From assembly GCA_023055355.1 (NCBI GenBank), contig JALJCS010000024.1, positions 11,981,501 to 12,045,500 on the forward strand: a DNA stretch of 64,000 bases, given 5' to 3'. A model generated the notes under the pieces. It was not told the origin of the DNA. It ran no database searches and worked only from the letters and a program-made list of their open reading frames with translations. Positions 1 to 13,400 of the stretch are shown here, piece by piece. This DNA comes from Agelaius tricolor (taxonomy: Eukaryota; Chordata; Aves; Passeriformes; Icteridae). The stretch's first letter is position 1. Each line of letters opens with the position of its first letter. The position numbers and the translations under genes are program-made.

Positions 1-572
1 TGAATGAAAAGATTAATTTAAAGCCTTCCAGAATTCCCTAAAATCAAAATACTCTCTGACTATTACCCTGTCGGAAACATTAGAGTCAACTGCTCAACAG
101 CAGTATTACGGATATAAAATAAACAATAGCATACTTTATTAATTAGTTTACAAAATGCCATATACATTCTAGATGTTCAAAAAAGATCATTTCCTACCCA
201 AAGAAACTACTTCATGGCATAATGACAGCACACTGGGTAGAAATGAAAGTAAACTGAGAAAGCAAACAGCAAGAGAGGCACCATTAAAACACAAGCGAGA
301 CATTCTACTTTGGCTGGGGATAAAGTGGGAGACAGAATAATAGCCCTTCTAGCACTGAATCTACACAGCTATTAAAAGAAAGTTTTTAATTTAAAGCCAG
401 TTCAATTCACCACAGTTAAATCTCACTGAATTACGGATTCCTACAGGCCAGATATTTGTGCGCGTGCTGCCGCGTGTGTAATTTACACTCCAGCCCTAAG
501 TGATTACTGGCCCGGCCAGCTGACATATGGGAAATATTTGCACAGAGCTGTGACACAGGGAAGTTTGTGGTT

Positions 573-614
573 AAAAAAAAAAAAAGGAGGGGGACACACA
601 CACACAAAAAAAAA
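573..614. repeat. Low-complexity A-run / AC / A-run tract
   Basis: Thirteen A residues (573-585), then a short G-rich spacer, an AC dinucleotide run to about 606 and a second A run to 614. It is simple sequence, prone to slippage. An open frame crosses it on each strand, but both are low-complexity artefacts (poly-Lys or poly-Phe/Leu). Confidence 0.85.
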
Positions 615-3228
615 GGTGCTGTTAGTACAGAGCCTGTGCCACTCCAGCTGAGTGAAGCCAAAGTTTCCCTTGGAAGTTTTCCCACCAGAACTTCCATCCT
701 CTCAACAGTGTTAGTTAGAAAAGTCGTTTGCATTCATAATGCTTTGCTTTCACAGGAAGAGAGACCTATTGCAGCAGAGCAGCAACTGCATCTCTCTCTA
801 AAAACCTACCTATTCAAAGTATTACCAACTGAAATATTACCTAAATGAAAATAAGAGTTGTCAGGGGAACTCAGATGTTGAGCTCTACATATGTTTGCAA
901 GGTCTATCTAAGAGGAGAAATCTCAGCTGCTCTCGCTAGCAGTGCTGCTGACATATTCAAGCTTCTGTTCCTTTTCTGCTAACAGTGCTATTCTGCCACG
1001 CTGCAGTGCCAGGGAGTGCCAGAGAATAGCAGTGCTGCCTCCTTAGCCAGGCTCAGGTTCCAGCTCATCCCAATCACTGATCTCTAACCATCCCAGGCAG
1101 GTTTTGGCACAAGTCACCTCGAGCTGCAAGTCATCTGAGTACGCATTGTGCAATTTCATCTCTCCCTCCTGCTGCTCTCTGGGCATCATCAGATGGAGAT
1201 GTTTGCTGTGCTCAGTGCCTGCCATGCTGCAGTCTGCTGCTACACTCTGTTGAACTGATGCCACGTTTCAGGCCAGAGGTGGCTGGCTTTCAGTGGTGGG
1301 AGAATTAACACATTGTATAAACAAGCGAGGCTGTAAAGCCCTTTTAAATCCACCTGAATGATAACTGCTTATGTAGCAAAGGAGAGAGAGTTCACATTCA
1401 GTTTGTCTGTTCTGGTGCTGGGTTATGTTGCAGAAAAGGCACAATTTTATACCATGGAACACCAACTCATTTACATGCTTTGGGCCTCATCCTGTCTCAT
1501 TTATTCAGCTTACCTAGGGAGGACAGGCACAGAGAGAGGGGCTATGAGCCCTTCAGGCTACATCTTTGCCAAATAGGTTTTTGCCATTACTGAATTACTT
1601 CTAAGATACGGCTTCTACTCATATAACTAGCTTTTAGTAGGGAGAAAACTGCTCAAAATTCTTTCAATGTTCTTCATGCTTCAAAAAAAAAAAAAAGATT
1701 TGACACTTCATGCATGAGATGAACCAAACCAATTCATGGAAATGTACATCCATCCCATAACTAGGGAAAGTATTTTGTTACCATTGGTGTTAGTAGCTTA
1801 TGAGAACTGACAAGATCACAGCCCACAGTGGTGTGGCTAAATGCCTGCAGAAAGAAAAAGGCTTTTGTAAGTTTGCTGGAAAGAACCTACTTGCAGCCCT
1901 GACTTCAGACTGAAATGGAAGAAATATTCTACTTTCAAATGTGAATCAAAAAATTATTGCTAGCATACTTCTCTTCATCAGCCAAATGATTTGTCTTATA
2001 AATATATTTTTTTGCTAATTCCTCAGAGGATGACAGCTGGGTGGTAGATTTATACAGCTAAGAAAAAAATTTGAGAGGAATCCAGACATTTTGAGGCATC
2101 TGAACTTTTCCGAACTTCCAGACCTTTAGAGCTTCATTCCTCACTGTTAAACACACAGTAGATCCTCTAACCATGTCATTACAACTTACCATGAATAAAA
2201 CCACCCAAACTCAACATATTTAGGAATGTAAATCAATAATATCTTGCCATTTTATCTGAGGTAAGAGTCTAAAGTGAATTACTTCTGAATAGTCAATAGT
2301 TATTATCAAGGATATTCTTTCAGGATTCAGGGAAAATATGGGAGAGGGGGAAAAAGATGGCATAGTCTTTGGCAGTCTCATCCCCTAATTTTTTAAAAAA
2401 TAAAAACACACTAATTTTTTTAACATTTTCCATTGGTTTCCTATGAGTAAATGGATAGCATGCTGGTGTGAGGCAAAGCTTAGTACTAGAAATCATGAAA
2501 TACTCAAATTAAAATTTTTCATGCTGGATTCAGAACTTAGGAAAAGCTATAATTTAGTATTGGCAAGAGAGTTTTCAAAAAACAAATCAGGCCATCTTCC
2601 TATAAACTGAACAATTGGAATAGAGATGCCCATATTTACACATGAGAAAGAAATAAAAACTAAGGAAAATATCACCACAACTCTGGCCTCACTGAAATAA
2701 ATATTTTAGATGTGGAAGAACCAAAAGACATCCGGATTTTCAAGTAAGAACCACCTGCATTTAATCTGAACAAATGCAAGCAGATAAATTTGGATCACAG
2801 GCAGAATGAATGAAGCCTTTTAAGTTGTAGCTCCAAGTTTCTTGAGAAGGGCTGACAGCTTGCAGAAACATCTGTAGAGGAGTTCCAAGCCACCTCAGGA
2901 GGGCTGTGTTGAACAGTGTGCTCACAAGCATGATCACATCAGAGAGGGGTGCTCAGGTGATTCCTACCTTAGGTACCAAGAGCAGCTGAGCCCTGGAAGC
3001 ACAGACTCCAATGCAGCTGGAGTTCAAGCACAGCTGAGGATCAGGTTCTTCTCTGGGGTGTTTGGTGTTCATTCTTTGTTGGCTACTGGTATCCAAAGAG
3101 ATTGATAAAATGAACGGCTTTCGCCAACAGTGCTACAATTGCTTCTTCAGTTTGCTTAAGTTCAACTACTGGTATGGAGTACACTGCAGGTATGCACAAT
3201 GAAAGAAGTTCAGTGCCAAAAATTAATT

Positions 3229-3245
3229 AAAAAAAAAAAAAAAAA
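3229..3245 (+). repeat. Poly-A run of 17
   Basis: Seventeen consecutive A residues (3229-3245) follow an AATTAATT stretch. It could be the tail of an old retrocopy, but no recognisable body precedes it and no target-site duplication is obvious. I call it only a homopolymer run. Confidence 0.8.
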
Positions 3246-3873
3246 GTCAACCAGGGAAAAGCAAGTGGCTAAGTGACTAAGGATTGATAACAGAACCATT
3301 TTCTGCAAAATTTTTTCCTGGCTCTGAAGTCAAACAGCAAGGACAGGCACGCATCGAAAAAGACATAACCCACATTCCATAACGCTTATGTTTTGCATCC
3401 TTAAAAATATCCTGTCGTTTTTGCCACAAATATTTACCACTGTCCTAAACACTCTGTAATCTTGCTCTGTGCTTTTAAACAGCAGCCATGTTTTGACACA
3501 GGATCGCTGTATTCCAAGGGTGAGAAAAATCAATGCACTACTGTTTAAGTGGTCTGTAGACTGCTTTGAGAACCAACCAGCAAAAGTGCCCTGCATTTAT
3601 TTCATTATTTATTGTTATTGTGCAGAGGTGGCTATAAAGTCTGCTGGAATTCAGTCCCCATGTGTATTTGATTGCTGGGCTCTGTGCATGGACAGAGGGC
3701 ACCTCTGTCCAATTAGGGGCTTTCCAAGGGAACATGGCAGAGGTATCCACTCCAGGGATTGTGTTTTATTTACTTTGCTTCTTAAACAGAAATATCAACT
3801 GGTTTTCCATTGCAGAACCAGACCTGGCGATCCTCATTCATGTTGGAAGGCAAAAGAAGTCTTTTGTCAAAAC

Positions 3874-3937
3874 AATCTGCCACACAAAGAAGTAAAATAC
3901 ACATAAAATCTGCCACACAAAGAAGTAAAATACACAT
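3874..3937. repeat. Two-copy tandem duplication, 33-bp period
   Basis: A 31-bp segment beginning AATCTGCCACAC at 3874-3904 is repeated exactly at 3907-3937, with AA between the copies, giving a 33-bp period. The lack of differences suggests a recent local duplication. It disrupts the reading frames that cross it, which argues against coding potential here. Confidence 0.9.
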
Positions 3938-4910
3938 TCTTTGTCAATATCATTAATATACATACTAAGAACTATATAAAGCATGTGCATTTCATAAAGA
4001 CAAGTAATACTTGGTTTCCTTAACAAATACATATCTTTCATATAAATCTGGCCAGGTATATGTGATGTTGAGAACATTTCGGATCTTATGGATTTATTCA
4101 TAAATTATATATTCCAACTACTACATTCTACACCATGAGTTTTGAGTAGTTGTTGAAAATCCCACTTATATCTGTACTAGAGCTAAAAAATTAGCTTGTT
4201 TGCCCAAATTAAAGACCTGGGATTTAGTTAACCTGATCAGCTCTCTTTTACAGTGATAAACATTTGGAAAAGCAGACTGGATTCCATGTCGTTCCATTCA
4301 ATTTCATTTCAGAAATCAAATCTGTAAATCTTTATTTTTCTATTTTCAAAGTGCAGCTGACAAAGAACATTTCATACAACCATGTTTTTCATGGTCTAAT
4401 ATTCCAGAGAGTAGTGACAACTCTAGTGACAAACTGCTGTCATCTGACTGTCATCGCCATCCTCTAGCATCTAAATATTAGCAAACTGCCTAGGAACTTG
4501 CCAAGAGATAAGCAACAAGTCAGCAGTAAAAGTACTTGAATGACTTGAATGGAGGATTCTAAGATTGCCTACTTGCTATGTAGGGACTGTTTTGAAATGC
4601 AGGACTTCTGGAAAGAACTCTTGGACTCTTGCCTTTAGTCTGGATAAACTTGTAAACCCTCTGACAGAAAGGGAGAAGCAACAAGAGATAAAAAAGTATA
4701 TGAAATTTCAAGGCATTTTAAATCATTCTTTGTTATTTTTTCCTCAAGAAAGACTCTTATGTTCACAGATAGAGAATTTAAAAATAGCTGAGTGACTTCC
4801 TGGCTGAGGCAAACAGAAAGATACAATTCAGGGTTATTGCCTGCCTAGCAGACATTACATTCTGGTTTTCTCTGCACATTCCCACAGGTAGTTGCCTGTA
4901 TGTACACAGT

Positions 4911-5250
4911 CATAGAATCAGAGAATATGCTGAGTTGGAAGGGACCCATCAGGATTGTCAAGTACAACTCCTGGCCCTGCACAGGACACCATCAAGAATC
5001 ACACCATGTACCCAGGAGTATTGTCCAAACATTTCTTGAATTCTGCCAGGCTTGGTGCTGTGGAACTTCCCTGAGGAGCCTGTTCCAGTGCTAAACCACC
5101 CTCCATGTGAAAAGCTTTTTCCTGATATCCAATCTAAACCTCCCCCAACTCACCTTCATGCTGTTTCCTATAATCCTGTCACTGGTCATGAGCATGAAGA
5201 CATCAGTATCTTCCCCTCTGCTTCAGTCCAAGTTGTGAAAGTTATCTTCA
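4911..5250 (-). mobile_element. CR1 LINE, truncated 3' end, minus orientation
   Basis: The segment begins CATAGAATCAGAGAATATG and continues with GTTGGAAGGGACCCAT, CCTGGCCCTGCACAGGACAC and GAGCCTGTTCCAGTGC. These match, from memory, the reverse complement of the avian CR1 3' end, whose terminus is built from ATTCTATG-type octamers. Similarity fades near 5250. The element therefore reads right to left, has its 3' end at 4911, and is 5'-truncated as most CR1 copies are. It retains no reverse transcriptase domain. Subfamily assignment would need alignment to a repeat library. Confidence 0.92.
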
Positions 5251-8115
5251 AATTAATGACAGGATTGCTTCAGTTAATGATGACAGTTATTTTGATGCCC
5301 AGCAGTTTAAGGAAGCCACTACTTATTTCATCAAATCCTACCCAGCTCTTCAGACAAATCACTACTTTAAATATTCAGGTACTTGCCACTCACAAGAGCA
5401 GAGGCTGAATCCACTGATTTCTGTTTCACTAGTATCCATTAATTGCTGCAGCATATACTACAGTTGTGACAAAAACAGTGGCTTTTCTTGTGTTTGTTAT
5501 TTTTCTTTTTATTTCAGAATACTATTACCAGAGGACTTGGGAAACTGCTGAGTTCAATCCCATGAAATACTATGCAAAAAACTAATGTACCTTCCATGGG
5601 CATTGGAAAAACACAACTGTGGAAAAACCAGAAGAGCAGACTGTTTAAAACAGGCTGAAAAGGACAAACCTGCATGACCTCATGTTGTGTTTAGTGCTAC
5701 ATTTGCATGTCAAGATTACTCTACTAGATGTGGCCACTGCTGATATTTGAGACACAGTGCAGAATCCATGCAAAACCTCACTGGGAAAGGGGACCAATTA
5801 GTTGTTTTCTCTTTTCTGTGCTGCTTAGGCATATTCACTTGGCTTGAAATAATCAAGTAAATTAAACAGATTCTTCATCTCTGCCTCTGCCTTAGCTCTT
5901 CACTCCCAAAGCTATTCCCAAAGCCAATTATATAGAATTCTATAAGGTAAATATCCCTATTGTACAAAAACAAACTCACTACATGTTGTTTATCTTTATG
6001 AACTGCTAAGAATCACAAGAAAAGTCATCTTCTCAAAACACACTCAAGAACAAAAAATGGTCATATGAAGGTATTGGCAAAAAGCTGATACAAAAGAGTA
6101 GAAGTTAAACCAGTCACAGCATTGATAAAGAAACAGATTTGACTAAAAACATTACTCAGTCAATTCTTCCCAGACTTACATTCTCAAAGTAGCACTGTAA
6201 TTAGTAGAATGTAATGCTAACAATGAACATTCATAAAAAAAAAAAAAAACACTATAAACTGAAGTTCTTTTGGTCACTCACAGATAAATATCCTATTTGA
6301 GCTCCTAATTCCTCAATTTTTACTCAGACAAAAGCAAGGATATGCCTCACTCTCTGAACCAGTTCTGTCAGGGATTATTCAATAAATGTTTATGCAGTGA
6401 ACATTAAGGGTTTTGAGGGAACTTCCACAACCCTTGTTTCTTTCTTTTACCTCTGGAGGGAGGCACCTCAAGTCAGACCCCAGGGCAGGGAATACCAGAA
6501 CCTGGGTTGCAAAGATTTCACTTTGCTGTAGTAAAGCTGTGATGTAATGTGAATTTCCTCGGAGCAGGGCTCACAGGGAAGGCATGTGTGGGGTCTCCCA
6601 CTGCAAAGGAAAAAAAAGAGAAAATCTCCACTTGGAAGGCTCTTGTGGACTCCAGGATCTCACATCCCAGTGAACGTGTCCAAGTGACCAAACTCACAGC
6701 TAGAAACAGTAACTTAATCCCCTCTTCCAAACACATTTTAGCAACATATGGAAGCCACTAAGTGGGTTGCAACAGATAAGTGACCACACATAACAAAATG
6801 AGACTCTTCAAAATAGTTGTAACAGACTGAGAAAAACAACAAAAACTGGAGCAAATAAAAGAAATTAACAGAATGAAAAGAAGGCATATTAGACCAGTCC
6901 TGGAAGGTCTGAGGGGAATCCAGTTCAACTTATTTATATAAAATTTTGTTTGAAAAATGATGTCTGATTTCAGCAGACCCATCAGCTTTTACATGAGCAT
7001 GAAAAGGGTTTATAGGAAACAAATAGTATCACTGTCCAGAGCTGGTATCAGAAAGCCCAGTATCAGAGCAGAAAGCTTTCAGTTGGCAGGGAGACTGAAG
7101 GAAGTGAGTTCTTGAATGAGTAAATCCCTGAATGAGTAATCTACCTACTTAGTACTAATAGCAGTTAGTACAAGAAAGGAGAGAATCAAATCCATGCCTT
7201 TCTGAATCCAAATGATTTTCAACAGATGCACACTGCACAAACATTTATAGAAGTGAAAGGGTGATTCACTGCTTGCATATAAGTTTGTTGTAATGAAATT
7301 ATTGTCTTACTTGCAGAGTTATATTTTAAGTAGGTGGTCTCCCACTTTTTAATTAATATTTGCTTCCTTTTTTTAAAGGCAGCTACACTGCCCATAAAAT
7401 GTTAAGGCTAGTTTCAAAGTCTTGCCATTCTGTGCTGTTTAAATAGCACAGCTCTAGAAACCAACACATTTTGAACACATTACCCACCCACATTACTACT
7501 CATTAAAGGAGCAGCTGTGTCCCAAAGCCTCATGCAGACTGGAGGAGTTTGGAGATCCTGAAGTCAGTGTGGGACCTACTGACCCACATTGCTCCTCATC
7601 TGGTGCACTTATACAGGAGATGAGGCCACTGTTCCAAACACACCTCATCACCTCCCTTTGCTTCATTCTTTGTGATTTTCACAGGGTGACCTTTTCAGTC
7701 ACCTGCACATTTTAGTTTAGAGGTCTTTGTTTGTTTTCTGAATAGCTCATATTTGTGGCTCTCAAGCATGTGCCCTTTGACTCCATCTTCCCAAAGGACA
7801 GTCATTTTGGTCATACCTACTTGCTTTTCCTAAACCACAAAACAACACTCTGAGTCTTATCACAAGGTGGTTACTTCTGCTGCTAATCTCCAGACACACA
7901 GCTCTCTACATCTGTTGCTATTGTGTCAGATCTCTTTGGAGGTGTTTTATTTATCAATGCTCATTTTCTTTGATCATAACCAAGATAGATTTCTTCCAGA
8001 TTTGATCAAATCAAAAGGACGTTTTGCTTTTTCCTCTCCTTAAGAATTGTTTTAACTGTTGGAAACTGCATCATTAATAAATGTCTGCTTGTATGATTTT
8101 GAAGAGGTGAGTACC

Positions 8116-8144
8116 ACCAGAGATACCTTTGGGTATCCTCTGGT
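8116..8144. repeat. Short imperfect hairpin
   Basis: A 12-bp arm (ACCAGAGATACC, 8116-8127) and a 13-base arm (GGTATCCTCTGGT, 8132-8144) are complementary apart from one bulged base, around a 4-base loop. It is too short for a microRNA precursor. Its origin is unknown. Confidence 0.7.
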
Positions 8145-8716
8145 CTACAGTAGGAGAGCCATGTCTTCCCAGGGACATATGAGACCTTCTAAACTTCTGT
8201 ATGATGCCTGACAGCCCCACAGAGCTGTCACACCCTAGGGGATCCTTATAACATGGGTGCATGTGGCTGGGCAGCAGAACTGACCTCTATCACTTATATC
8301 ACTTGGCAGGCTTTCAATGTGCACTGCCAACAAAACAGGCTCAGGAGCTCTCATCCCAAAGACTGTACAGCACAAGAATTTATAGCTGCAAGACTAAGGT
8401 GCAATATAATGTCTATTGAAGATTACTGAAGGTGTAAACTGGCCAGGAAACAGCAGTCAGTACAAACATTCAGAGAACAGAGACAGCAGGCTCTGAACCA
8501 GAGGGGAAGACAGCCCTTGACAGTGGGTGTGAATCTAAGGGAAAGATAAAGGAAACTTTCAGAGGGGCTAGATGGACAGATTTTTTTAATAATTTAGAGG
8601 AAAGACATCATCTGTGGTTAAATAAGAGTTTGCCAGAACAACCTCCAGATTTAGAAATCTCCCTGCAACTTGTGGATACTTCAGGTTGAAAGATTGATTA
8701 ACACAGATGGGGGGTC

Positions 8717-8740
8717 AAAACATAAAAATTTTTATGTTTT
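8717..8740. repeat. Perfect 24-bp AT-rich palindrome
   Basis: The half-site AAAACATAAAAA at 8717-8728 is followed directly by its exact reverse complement TTTTTATGTTTT at 8729-8740, with no spacer. It adjoins a TATATAAACACACATATA-like simple stretch. Perfect AT palindromes can extrude cruciforms, but no function is implied. Confidence 0.9.
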
Positions 8741-10467
8741 ATGTGTTATATATAAACACACATATACAGAATGTCTTTTTTTCCTTTCCCTTCAGGTTCT
8801 TAAAAATCTCAAGAGACAGAGAAATATAAACAAATAGCTGTTACTAGTTAGTTTTACATTGAATAAACCTCCAGTAGAACACAAAACTGAACACAAAAGC
8901 CTGAGTATATGGTCAGTAGAATTCCTAAGCCCTAAGCTACAATAACCCATCTCCCCAATACTGTTTTGTGCATAAGCATACACACATGTCTAAGACACAG
9001 GATTGAAATATCAGGACTCTGTTCTTAGCTATGCCAAAGCTTTTCCACCTGACACTAAACATTAAATCCAGATAGCTTAAATCATCACAGCTACATTGAA
9101 ATCATTAATCCTTGTTGGCAATTATGTGCACAATCTTCAGACATCAACTTTATAATAAGCATAGTAAGCTGAACTAAAAAAAATTGAAATTCATGTTCTG
9201 TGTCCATGTTTGACATAATAAGATGCAATAAATTTTTTGCCTTTAATAACACTCATAGGAAATTTTAAATTATTAAGTTAAAGACTGTCGCCTTGGTTTT
9301 TCAAACAAGCTGACCATCATTTGCTTGCACTGATTTCAGCCAGAACTGCACCCCCTTAGTTTGTATGAAAACTTCACAGTTTTCATGCTGTGTAAACACA
9401 GGAGTAACAGAGAAAATAAGGAAAAAGCAAAACACCTAAAAGGACAGAACGGGAATATTTATATGTTAATCTAAATTTTATCTTCTTTGTATTCAAATTG
9501 ACATTGAGAGGGAAATCTTGTCAAGATTTTGAAAACATCTCTATTGGTAGCTGTAGAAAAGCTGTCAGAGGTACCTGGTCTTCTGCTGGTGGGTCACTCT
9601 TGCAGAAGATTTTTGAGCCAGTTCAGCCTCCCACTAATAACAAACAGATGTACTTAATGCTACTGAATGTAAATATTATTCTAACGCACTTTTGCCTAGT
9701 TTTCCATGAGGCCTTATTTTGAACTGCACATGCTTGTGAATCCCTCTGCCCAAGGGTTCTGCAGGTGGCCTATCTCACAGTGCCATTAGAAAGTTAATTA
9801 CCTACAAGGGAAGTTTAAACAAGTTGTTCCAAAAGCAGTGGAACTAATAAAGCCTGGTTTCCTAGAGATTTGTGGCTTGCATCATTCCCTGCTCTGTAAT
9901 GCTGCAGTCCAAGCCCCTTTTCCATACTCCTTTGATAAATTCCCCTCTCTGTGATCCACAATGCTCTCCTCCACCCCTCCTGTATCCATCAGCTTCAGGT
10001 TAAGCAAGAGGCACTGTGCTTGTTTCTGAACTCTGTGCATGCCACTGGCTTGATCAGGATATGTTTGCTGAAAATTCTCCATCCATCCATGTATAAATGT
10101 CTTTCCTAGCTCTAGTTTTCACATAATAAAGAGGAACTTCACAATTTTGAGAAAACATTGGTGCTTAAATTCAGTAAAAATGGCCAACAAGTTCAAAAAT
10201 TTCTTTAGAATAAAAATATCTAATCATACTCACTGAATGATTTTATTAGATCTATTCCTTTAGAAATTTAGTTGAAACTGTTCCTTCCTCTCATATCATC
10301 TGTGTATACTTTCGCATTGGTTAAAAGGACATTTTATCTCTTAATCTTCTAAATAGTATCAAATATTTAAGACCATTCCAATCACTGTCTTGCTCATCTC
10401 AAAGATAATTAGGCCTACAGAAAAATAACTGCACACCTTCCAAAAATTATCAAGTAACATGTACTAC

Positions 10468-10495
10468 AAAAATTAAAATGAGAATTTTAATTTTT
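10468..10495. repeat. Perfect 12-bp stem hairpin with GAGA loop
   Basis: The arm AAAAATTAAAAT (10468-10479) and its exact reverse complement ATTTTAATTTTT (10484-10495) flank a four-base GAGA loop. The composition is entirely A/T in the stem, so it may be chance or slippage-derived. Confidence 0.85.
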
Positions 10496-13400
10496 TACTG
10501 CTGCAGGGAATGAGATTACAGTCAGAACCACTTTCAGATACCTGAACTCTTCAAGGACCAAAGTGTTTTATTTCCTTTTGATAAGCCTGTCCCACAGCTC
10601 TCATAGCATCTTTTCTTCACTAAGCAATGGTCTAAAAGTGTAATTTTCTTGGACTTTCTACTCAGTCCTCCTTATGACTGTTGTGAATACCATGGGTCTG
10701 TAATCTATACAGTGCAGGTTTCCTAGCCCCTCACTCACAGAGAGATTAGACTTTTACAAGAGAGACCTTTCTTAATAGCAAAAATAATAAATGTACCTCC
10801 TAAAATAACATCTGTGAATCTGGCCCAACTCACCCAAAGATATTTTCCTATCACCCAGTAACTATAACATGCATGCATATTATTATCCCTGAGCTCTGTG
10901 GGCCCATTTTGATTAATCTTTCCCCAGGACACAGAGCCTTCCAAGCTATGAATCACTTTTGCTTGATTTTGTCTGCACTTTTCCATGTCAGCAGTTTTCC
11001 TGCCCCACCACATGATGACAAGAGCAGCATGCAGCATTTGTTGACTGCCAAGTGTTACACTCACTGTCACAAGTAGAAAAGGCAGAGGAAACAGATCAGC
11101 TTTGTTTAAGGATGTGCAGTGACTTTGTAGGCATCTCCAGCTTCATCTATCAAAATACCAAACATCTCTTCCCAAAACAATCCCCGAGATTCCCCACGCA
11201 CTGTGTGAACATGTGAGGCAAAATTGCTTTATCACAGGTTGGAATGACACAGCCCACAGGAGCTCAAGTGGTCACCACACACTTGCAACACCCTGGGATA
11301 ACACCATTTCTGTAGGCTGATTCCATCTGGAGAGCCTGACCAGTGACAGCAGAAATTCCCTGTGACACACCTGACCTCCCAGCACCCTTACCTCACCCTC
11401 TTTAATGAGCACACAGCTGCCCAGCTCCTTTCCAATGCCCACCAGTTTCATATCAGCTTTCCCCTTTGAATCTTTCCTTGCCCCTATTTTGATGTGTTGC
11501 TGACTCTGCAGCAAAGCTACACCCATCTTTTGGTGGAGAATATGTTAAATACTTTTTCATGACAATAGTCATTAAAGATCTATCATGAGTCAAGCCTTTG
11601 GTCAGGACTTTGTTTATTCTGCATGAGAGTTTCAATGGAACATGTTCCAACTGTGTGCATTCATCTTACAGCTGATGAGAGACATAGGGAGAATTTTGTT
11701 TTGACCTACCCAAAATAAACATTTTCAAGAAAAGAGATACAAAATAAATAGCAAAAAGACTGTAAAATATTGAGGAAACTTGGAATGTCTTCGAAGATTA
11801 CATAGTGTCTTCCCATGTAAAGAGATTAATTTATTTTCAAAATCCTCTTTAAACTGTAAATTATCAAATAAACATCAATTTCAGTCATTATTTGGAAATG
11901 TAAAAACAGAAGGATAAAATTACTACAGATAACTATTAAAGGAAGAAGAGGTTAAGGTTCTAATTCATTTTAAAATTGATCCTAGCTGAAATCTCTGGTA
12001 GGATATTGCACACAAGCACATGGGCAGCAGCAAAAGAATCTAACCCTGTGCTCAGGGTCTGGAAGCAGACGAGCCCTGGGGTGGGCTGCAAGCCCCAGCA
12101 AAATTCACCCTACATGGCACAGTGTCCTACTCCTCCCCATGCTCAGGCAGCTCATCTGGTTCTGCCCCAGTGCCCTGTGATCCCGCAAGGACAGGCAGTG
12201 AAGGTGTTTTCCCTTGCAGTTTTTCCCACTTCTTCAAGGAAAAAAGAGAGGCGAGGCGAGGAGGAGGTGGGAAGAGAAATGAACGCCTAGTTGTTCTCTG
12301 CAAGGACGGCTATGAAGAAATAAACAACTCACATTACTCACAGGAGGGGGTGAAAGGAAAGCGGAGCCAGTCTGCAGGAGCTGGATTTTCCTGGCTCCAG
12401 CAAACCCCTCCTGGAGCAATATATTAGGCCACCTCACACCCCTCACCCCCTTATCTGAAACAAACTGTACACTTGCAAGAAACATTTTGCCTTCCTTCGC
12501 AGACCTGTCCCCAGCTGCTTCACACAGGTAAGGAAACAGAGGAATCAAGAAGTCCAAGGCACAGACAGAGACTCCTGGGAGGAGGAAAATAGCCACAGGA
12601 GTCACAAGGAGTAGGAAATTCCAGTATCATCCAGGAAAGAGAAGGGAATAGGCTACGCTGTTTGCAGAGATGTGTCCTAGCTGTAAAGTTGCCAACTTTC
12701 CTTTTGACCTGCAACAGAGTTAGTGGTGTGGCTAACACACAGCAGGGAAGCTGCACAGGGACTGAGGAAAGTAAAAACACCACCTCTGTTTACTGCACCA
12801 GATCTGAGATTTGGCAGATTGGCAGCATGGCAAACTGGAACACACAGAGCATCTGCTGTAGTTTCTGCAGACACAAATTGTTTGAACATGCTTAATCCAA
12901 AACACTTTACCAATTTTGAGAGGAAACTAAGAGAGGCAAAATACACACCTTCTTAGAGGCTTACATTTTAAATATACAATTTCAAGCCCATGGAATGTTA
13001 GAACTCTACATATTTGCTTTGAAACTCATAGGTTAGATGATGCTCATGCTGGAGTTCTTGTCTTCTTAAAAAAACATTTAAAACTTCCAACTTATTTTAC
13101 ATTCCTCTGCACTCAGTACAACTTAAAATTACCTTTTCAACTCTCCCATTTTTTTTTCAGAAAGATTGCATACTACCATCCATTTCTTTATGCTTGCAGT
13201 AACTAACAAAATGGCATTGCAACCAAACTCACAAATTGACTTAACCCCCCAAAATTATGAAACATACTGTGAGTAGTGGAAACCTCTTGGAAACACTTCT
13301 CTAATATGCAACCACCAGATGACTGCACAATGCATTTATAACTGTATTAGGAGAGTAACTTAAAATCTGAATATAACCATTGTGATGAATGATGGTATTT

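Larger units (their letters stand above)
1..4910. other. Intergenic, no gene recognised
   Basis: AT-rich non-coding sequence with stop codons in all frames at short intervals. The longest open stretch, 145 codons near 3469-3906 plus, has no recognisable domain and runs through a local tandem duplication, so I do not treat it as a gene. It contains an A-run/AC/A-run low-complexity tract (573-614), poly-A runs at 1683-1696 and 3229-3245, and a small CpG-dense patch at 459-476. The region lies far 3' of RAB28. Confidence 0.7.

Noticed and set aside
3469..3906. 145-codon plus-strand frame
   Set aside because: It has no recognisable family, an opposite-strand frame of similar quality, and it ends inside an exact tandem duplication.
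8116..8144. Hairpin considered as a microRNA precursor
   Set aside because: The stem is only 12 bp with a four-base loop, far short of a microRNA hairpin.
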